Source of the DNA: Clostridia bacterium
GTDB taxonomy: Bacteria > Bacillota > Peptococcia > DRI-13 > DTU073
Reading direction: 5' to 3'
DNA: 10,172 bases
NCBI GenBank assembly: GCA_028709105.1
Contig: JAQVYD010000041.1
Coordinates: forward strand, 1-10,172
Numbering within the stretch: position 1 is the stretch's first letter; each line of letters starts with the position of its first letter. The position numbers and the translations under genes are program-made. Of this stretch, positions 7,069 through 10,172 are shown one piece after another. The notes under the pieces were generated by a model. It was not told the DNA's origin. It saw nothing but the letters and a program-made list of their open reading frames with translations, and did no database searches.

Positions 7069-7107
7069 ATTATATCACGCGTACTTATTATTATCCAGTA
7101 TATTATA
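7069..7107 (-). promoter_or_regulatory. Toxin-antitoxin promoter (extended -10, second -10 upstream)
   Basis: On the minus strand TGATATAAT (7069-7077) is a full extended -10, about 25 bases before the antitoxin ATG, which would give a very short leader carrying only the SD site. The best -35 match at the 17-base spacing, TGGATA (7092-7097), is weak, as is common with an extended -10. A second TATAAT (7102-7107) lies inside the palindrome. Transcripts from here could continue through the toxin into uvrA, since I see no terminator between them. Confidence 0.65.
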
Positions 7108-7110
7108 CTG
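7096..7110. promoter_or_regulatory. Palindromic operator candidate for toxin-antitoxin autoregulation
   Basis: CAGTATA-T-TATACTG is a perfect 7+1+7 palindrome spanning one of the two -10 hexamers. Phd/YefM antitoxins bind palindromes of this kind over their own promoters. A second short inverted repeat, ACGCA-CTT-TGCGT (7119-7131), lies just upstream and might be a further site. The role is inferred from position. Confidence 0.5.
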
Positions 7111-7197
7111 AACTTTTTACGCACTTTGCGTTTGAATAAATCTCGCCGCCTCTACCCTTCCACTGAAAATATGCTATCCCGTTCTTGAGGTTCGAAG

Positions 7198-9180
7198 TTA
7201 GAGACTGGGAAATGCTTTCAGTTCGATCAGTAAATCCCGCAATTCCGCCGCCCGCTCAAAAGCCAACTCCTTCGCTGCCCCTTTCATTTCCTGCTCCAAG
7301 CGCACAATCAGCTTCTGCACTTCCTCCCGCGGCATTTTAGCAAAATCAACTTGATATTCCGCTTGTTCCTCCGCCACCAAAGTAGCCTCCAGCACATCCC
7401 TAATCCCTTTTCGCACTGTCTGCGGAATGATCCCATACTTTTGATTATATTCACTCTGGATCCTCCGCCGCCTCTCCGTTTCCTCTATAGCCCGCCGCAT
7501 TGAATCAGTAAGCACATCGGCATACATAATGACCTGTCCCTGCACATTACGCGCGGCCCGCCCAATAGTCTGAATGAGAGAACGCTCTGAACGCAGAAAA
7601 CCCTCTTTATCCGCATCTAAAATCGCCACCAGCGAAACCTCGGGTAAATCTAAACCTTCACGCAAAAGATTGATCCCTACCAACACATCAAAAACCCCTA
7701 AACGTAAATCCCTAATAATCTGTATCCGTTCTAAAGTCTTGACCTCGGAATGAAGATAACGCACCTTTACCCCCATTTCCCGCAAATAATCAGTAAGTGC
7801 TTCGGCCAGCTTCTTGGTGAGCGTAGTAATCAAGACTCGTTCCTTTCTCTCTTCCCGTTTCTTGATCTCTTCTAAAAGGTCATCTATCTGTCCCTTGGTC
7901 GGTCTAACAATAATCTCCGGATCCAGCAAACCGGTAGGTCTGTTAATCTGCTCTACCACCGCCCCGCTCTGCTGTTCTTCGTAAGGTCTTGGCGTAGCCG
8001 AAAGATAAACCACCTGATGAAGCTTCTCCGTAAATTCAACAAAACGCAAAGGCCGGTTATCCAAGGCCGAAGGTAACCGAAAACCATGTTCCACTAAAGT
8101 TGTTTTCCGCGACCTATCCCCTTCATACATTGCCCCAATCTGAGGAATGGTTACATGGGACTCATCAATCATCAGCAAAAAATCACGGGGGAAAAAATCA
8201 ATTAAAGTATAAGGTGGTTCTCCGGATTTTCTGCCTGTCAAATGTCGTGAATAGTTTTCAATCCCGGAACAAAAACCTACCTCCCTCATCATCTCCAAGT
8301 CATAACGAGTCCTTTGTTCCAAACGCTGTGCTTCCAACAACTTGTCCCGCCTGCGCAAAACAGCCAGCCGCTCCTCCAATTCCTGTTCAATCGTCACCAA
8401 AGCCCGCTCCATCTTTTCCTTGCCTGTCACATAGTGATTCGCAGGAAAGATACTGACATGAAGGCGCTGTGCCAGAATTTCTCCCGTTAGCGTATCCACT
8501 TCCACAATGCGCTCAATCTCATCACCGAACAACTCCACACGTACTGCTTTCTCCCCATAAGAAGCAGGGAAAATCTCCACAACATCCCCGCGCACCCGAA
8601 ACGTGCCTCGCGTAAAATTAAGGTCATTACGATCATACTGAATCTCTGTCAACCGCCTTAAAATAAAATCACGGTCAATATTCTGCCCTAAACGCAAAGA
8701 AAGAGTCTGCTCCCCATATTCTTCAGGCGAACCCAGCCCATAAATACACGAGACACTGGCCACCACAATGACATCACGACGTTCAAAAAGAGCCGCTGTC
8801 GCCGCATGGCGCAGCTTCTCGATTTCCTCATTAATTGAAGCATCCTTTTCAATATACGTATCGGTATGCGGTACATAAGCCTCCGGCTGATAATAGTCAT
8901 AATAGCTGACAAAATATTCTACGGCATTTTCCGGAAAAAACTCCTTAAACTCACTGCACAACTGAGCGGCCAAAGTCTTATTATGAGCAATCACTAAGGT
9001 GGGTTTCTGCACCTTCTCGATCACATGAGCCATCGTAAAAGTTTTCCCTGTTCCCGTAGCTCCCAACAATACCTGCTGTTTCATCCCCTGCTGCAAATTT
9101 TCCACAAGAGCCGCAATAGCCGCCGGCTGATCGCCCCGCGGCTGATATTCCGAGACTAATTTAAATTTATTATTTTCCAT
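7198..9180 (-). CDS. uvrB: UvrB, excinuclease ABC subunit B (damage-verifying helicase)
   Basis: UvrB receives damaged DNA from UvrA, inserts its beta-hairpin between the strands and then recruits UvrC. The 660-residue form has Walker A GATGTGKT (40-47), the beta-hairpin YYDYYQPEAYVPHTDTYIEKD, the DESH box (LLMIDESHVTIPQIG), YLSATPRPYE, then motifs V and VI (GINLLREGLDLPEV; SERSLIQTIGRAARN), and a C-terminal UVR motif that binds UvrC. I chose ATG 9180 because GGGGAG lies about five bases upstream and MENNKFKLVSEYQPRGDQP fits the family N-terminus; an in-frame TTG at 9210 would add ten residues without support. The last seven residues (LKAFPSL) differ from those encoded by the displaced copy next to uvrA (LKGQKNVER), so this C-terminus appears to have been replaced when the toxin-antitoxin module was inserted. 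UVR function should be kept, since the motif itself is intact. Confidence 0.98.
   Translation of the reverse strand: MENNKFKLVSEYQPRGDQPAAIAALVENLQQGMKQQVLLGATGTGKTFTMAHVIEKVQKPTLVIAHNKTLAAQLCSEFKEFFPENAVEYFVSYYDYYQPEAYVPHTDTYIEKDASINEEIEKLRHAATAALFERRDVIVVASVSCIYGLGSPEEYGEQTLSLRLGQNIDRDFILRRLTEIQYDRNDLNFTRGTFRVRGDVVEIFPASYGEKAVRVELFGDEIERIVEVDTLTGEILAQRLHVSIFPANHYVTGKEKMERALVTIEQELEERLAVLRRRDKLLEAQRLEQRTRYDLEMMREVGFCSGIENYSRHLTGRKSGEPPYTLIDFFPRDFLLMIDESHVTIPQIGAMYEGDRSRKTTLVEHGFRLPSALDNRPLRFVEFTEKLHQVVYLSATPRPYEEQQSGAVVEQINRPTGLLDPEIIVRPTKGQIDDLLEEIKKREERKERVLITTLTKKLAEALTDYLREMGVKVRYLHSEVKTLERIQIIRDLRLGVFDVLVGINLLREGLDLPEVSLVAILDADKEGFLRSERSLIQTIGRAARNVQGQVIMYADVLTDSMRRAIEETERRRRIQSEYNQKYGIIPQTVRKGIRDVLEATLVAEEQAEYQVDFAKMPREEVQKLIVRLEQEMKGAAKELAFERAAELRDLLIELKAFPSL
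7223..7304 (-). repeat. 82-bp direct repeat, upstream copy (within the end of uvrB)
   Basis: This is the partner of 6248-6329, here inside intact uvrB and encoding its UVR motif. On the uvrA-facing side the two copies diverge at once, but the next three codons differ only by synonymous transitions: GAA CTG AAA here against GAG TTA AAG in the other copy. After that this copy has a short unrelated tail to the uvrB stop. Confidence 0.97.
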
Positions 9181-9230
9181 GCTGTCTCCCCACATCCCGT
9201 TTCCTAGCAATACTTTAACTATAATTGAAT

Positions 9231-9259
9231 ATTATATCATACTCGTGAACCTGCAAGTT
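9231..9259 (-). promoter_or_regulatory. uvrB promoter with overlapping near-palindrome
   Basis: On the minus strand TGATATAAT (9231-9239) is a perfect extended -10, about 50 bases before the uvrB ATG. At a 17-base spacing the -35 is AACTTG (9254-9259), which is weak. That -35 is part of AACTTGCAGGTT (9248-9259), palindromic at 10 of 12 positions, which could be a regulator site. It does not fit the Gram-positive LexA box (GAAC-N4-GTTC), because six bases rather than four separate AAC and GTT. The promoter lies directly after a strong terminator, so uvrB begins its own transcription unit. Confidence 0.65.
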
Positions 9260-9267
9260 TACCAAAA

Positions 9268-9297
9268 TTTAAAACGCCCCTTCCGGAGCGTTTTAAA
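9268..9297 (-). terminator. Intrinsic terminator after the upstream hypothetical gene
   Basis: Minus-strand RNA can form a 13-bp stem (TTTAAAACGCTCC with GGGGCGTTTTAAA, one G-U pair) closed by a GGAA tetraloop of the GNRA type and followed by TTTT. It starts 21 bases after the stop at 9318. The near-symmetric A- and T-rich flanks mean it could also work from the other strand, but there is no gene on that side. Confidence 0.85.
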
Positions 9298-9317
9298 CTC
9301 TAAATAAATACCTATAA

Positions 9318-10160
9318 TTATTTATTGCCTATACCTGGTTCACTTCTATTCTCTTTACTTATCTCTGGTGTTTTTGCCCCTGATTCTTTTCGAAATTTCT
9401 GGGCAGATTGAGTCTTTTTCTCTAAAGTTTCCCCCCTACCCCAATACTCATTAGCTGCCAGAATACCCTTTTCTACCCTCTCCGGGTCACCGCCACAATC
9501 CTTGACATGCTGATGATAAGCCCACAACAAATCTGTTCTCCCTTGCTCCCTATATAAACTTGTCTTATTCTTGATTACTCTCACCAGTAGATTATAGTCC
9601 TCAACAAAAAGGTCTTCATGTCCACTGGCTTTATAATTTTCAGGCTTTGAATTTTTCACCATTTCACACAATTCATTTTCTTCTGCCACCAATTTTTCAT
9701 AAGCATCCTTAACTTTTTGCACAACATAATCAGCTTGCAAATGCTCAGCTTTATTTTCCAATTTTTTCAACTCTACTAATTCTTGATAATTTTTAGCACT
9801 GTACTCTAAAATCAGTACTTTTAAATCAACGTATTTGGCTTCATCTGTATTTAGCATATTATAGCGTTCATTTATTTCCCCGGCTATACCGGCAATCGCC
9901 TCCGGTGCATTTTTGGCCTTGTGCTTTTCTAACAGTTCGTCTCTTTTTTGAGCGCCGATGAGCGTTAATCTCATACTTTTATCCAGGCTATCATATACTA
10001 TTAATTGTTTTAAATCGCTTAACTTTTCTTGTATATCTTTCCTGACCTCCTGCTTATACGGTTTGCAAGCTTCTGCTATTTGATACAATTTTTTTACAAG
10101 ATCATTTTTCCCCTTAGCTAACTGGTATGCCATCTTTAGATCTTGTTTCAATTCATTCAC
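9318..10160 (-). CDS. Hypothetical charged, coiled-coil-like protein (5' end uncertain)
   Basis: I do not recognise this protein. The 280-residue frame is rich in Lys, Glu, Leu and Ala, has no signal peptide or membrane segment, and shows long helical stretches with heptad-like hydrophobic spacing (about 1-75 and 105-170), so a cytoplasmic alpha-helical or coiled-coil protein is likely. There are three Cys (C32, and one each in NELCEMVK and VKDCGGDPE) without a metal-binding pattern. The C-terminal 40 residues are polar and low-complexity, probably disordered. The start is unsure: GTG 10160 has no SD of its own, TTG at codon 4 has AAGGTG six bases upstream, and the frame stays open for four more codons to the window edge, so the gene may begin outside. 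It ends in a strong terminator and so is not in the uvrB operon. Confidence 0.7.
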   Translation of the reverse strand: MNELKQDLKMAYQLAKGKNDLVKKLYQIAEACKPYKQEVRKDIQEKLSDLKQLIVYDSLDKSMRLTLIGAQKRDELLEKHKAKNAPEAIAGIAGEINERYNMLNTDEAKYVDLKVLILEYSAKNYQELVELKKLENKAEHLQADYVVQKVKDAYEKLVAEENELCEMVKNSKPENYKASGHEDLFVEDYNLLVRVIKNKTSLYREQGRTDLLWAYHQHVKDCGGDPERVEKGILAANEYWGRGETLEKKTQSAQKFRKESGAKTPEISKENRSEPGIGNK

Positions 10161-10172
10161 CTTAAAATAAAA

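Noticed and set aside
7119..7131. Terminator after uvrB
   Set aside because: The 5-bp stem is followed by A residues in the direction of transcription rather than T, so it is not a terminator; at most it is a regulator site.
9245..9260. LexA (SOS) box before uvrB
   Set aside because: The half-sites AAC and GTT are six bases apart, not four, so the site does not meet the Gram-positive consensus.

Overview
The window reads as chromosomal DNA of a motile, moderately AT-rich Gram-positive bacterium, probably a Clostridia-type Firmicute. Support: strong purine-rich Shine-Dalgarno (SD) sites, MotA/MotB of the Bacillus/Clostridium type, GTG/TTG starts and compact Gram-positive promoters. The lineage is inferred; no marker gene fixes a genus. 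Every supported gene lies on the minus strand, so transcription runs from high to low coordinates.

In transcription order: an unrecognised charged, coiled-coil-like protein (9318-10160, possibly continuing past the edge) ends at a strong intrinsic terminator (9268-9297). An extended -10 promoter (9231-9259) then starts uvrB (7198-9180). A Phd/YefM-type antitoxin and a RelE/ParE-type toxin (6359-7044) follow under their own promoter. Then come a duplicated 3' end of uvrB, which forms a possible 55-codon ORF (6217-6384), and uvrA (3411-6230). A 114-base gap leads to motA and motB (1735-3296), a hairpin-forming repeat (1653-1735) and uvrC, whose last roughly 70-80 codons lie outside the window.

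UvrA, UvrB and UvrC together carry out nucleotide excision repair: UvrA2 with UvrB finds the lesion, UvrB verifies it, and UvrC cuts on both sides. MotA/MotB form the proton-driven stator of the flagellar motor and have no known link to repair.

The most notable structure is at the uvrB-uvrA junction. A perfect 82-bp direct repeat, encoding the C-terminal UVR motif of UvrB, flanks the toxin-antitoxin module. The downstream copy still overlaps the uvrA start by 14 bases, as an undisturbed uvrB-uvrA pair would. The module therefore appears to be an insertion that left uvrB with a regenerated but different C-terminal tail. Deletion between the repeats would remove 975 bp and restore an overlapping uvrB-uvrA. 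A second, smaller insertion-like element lies between motB and uvrC: a 27-bp-arm inverted repeat bracketed by an 8-bp direct repeat. It shares an 11-base core with the far end of the toxin-antitoxin insertion, so related repeats may have been involved at both places.
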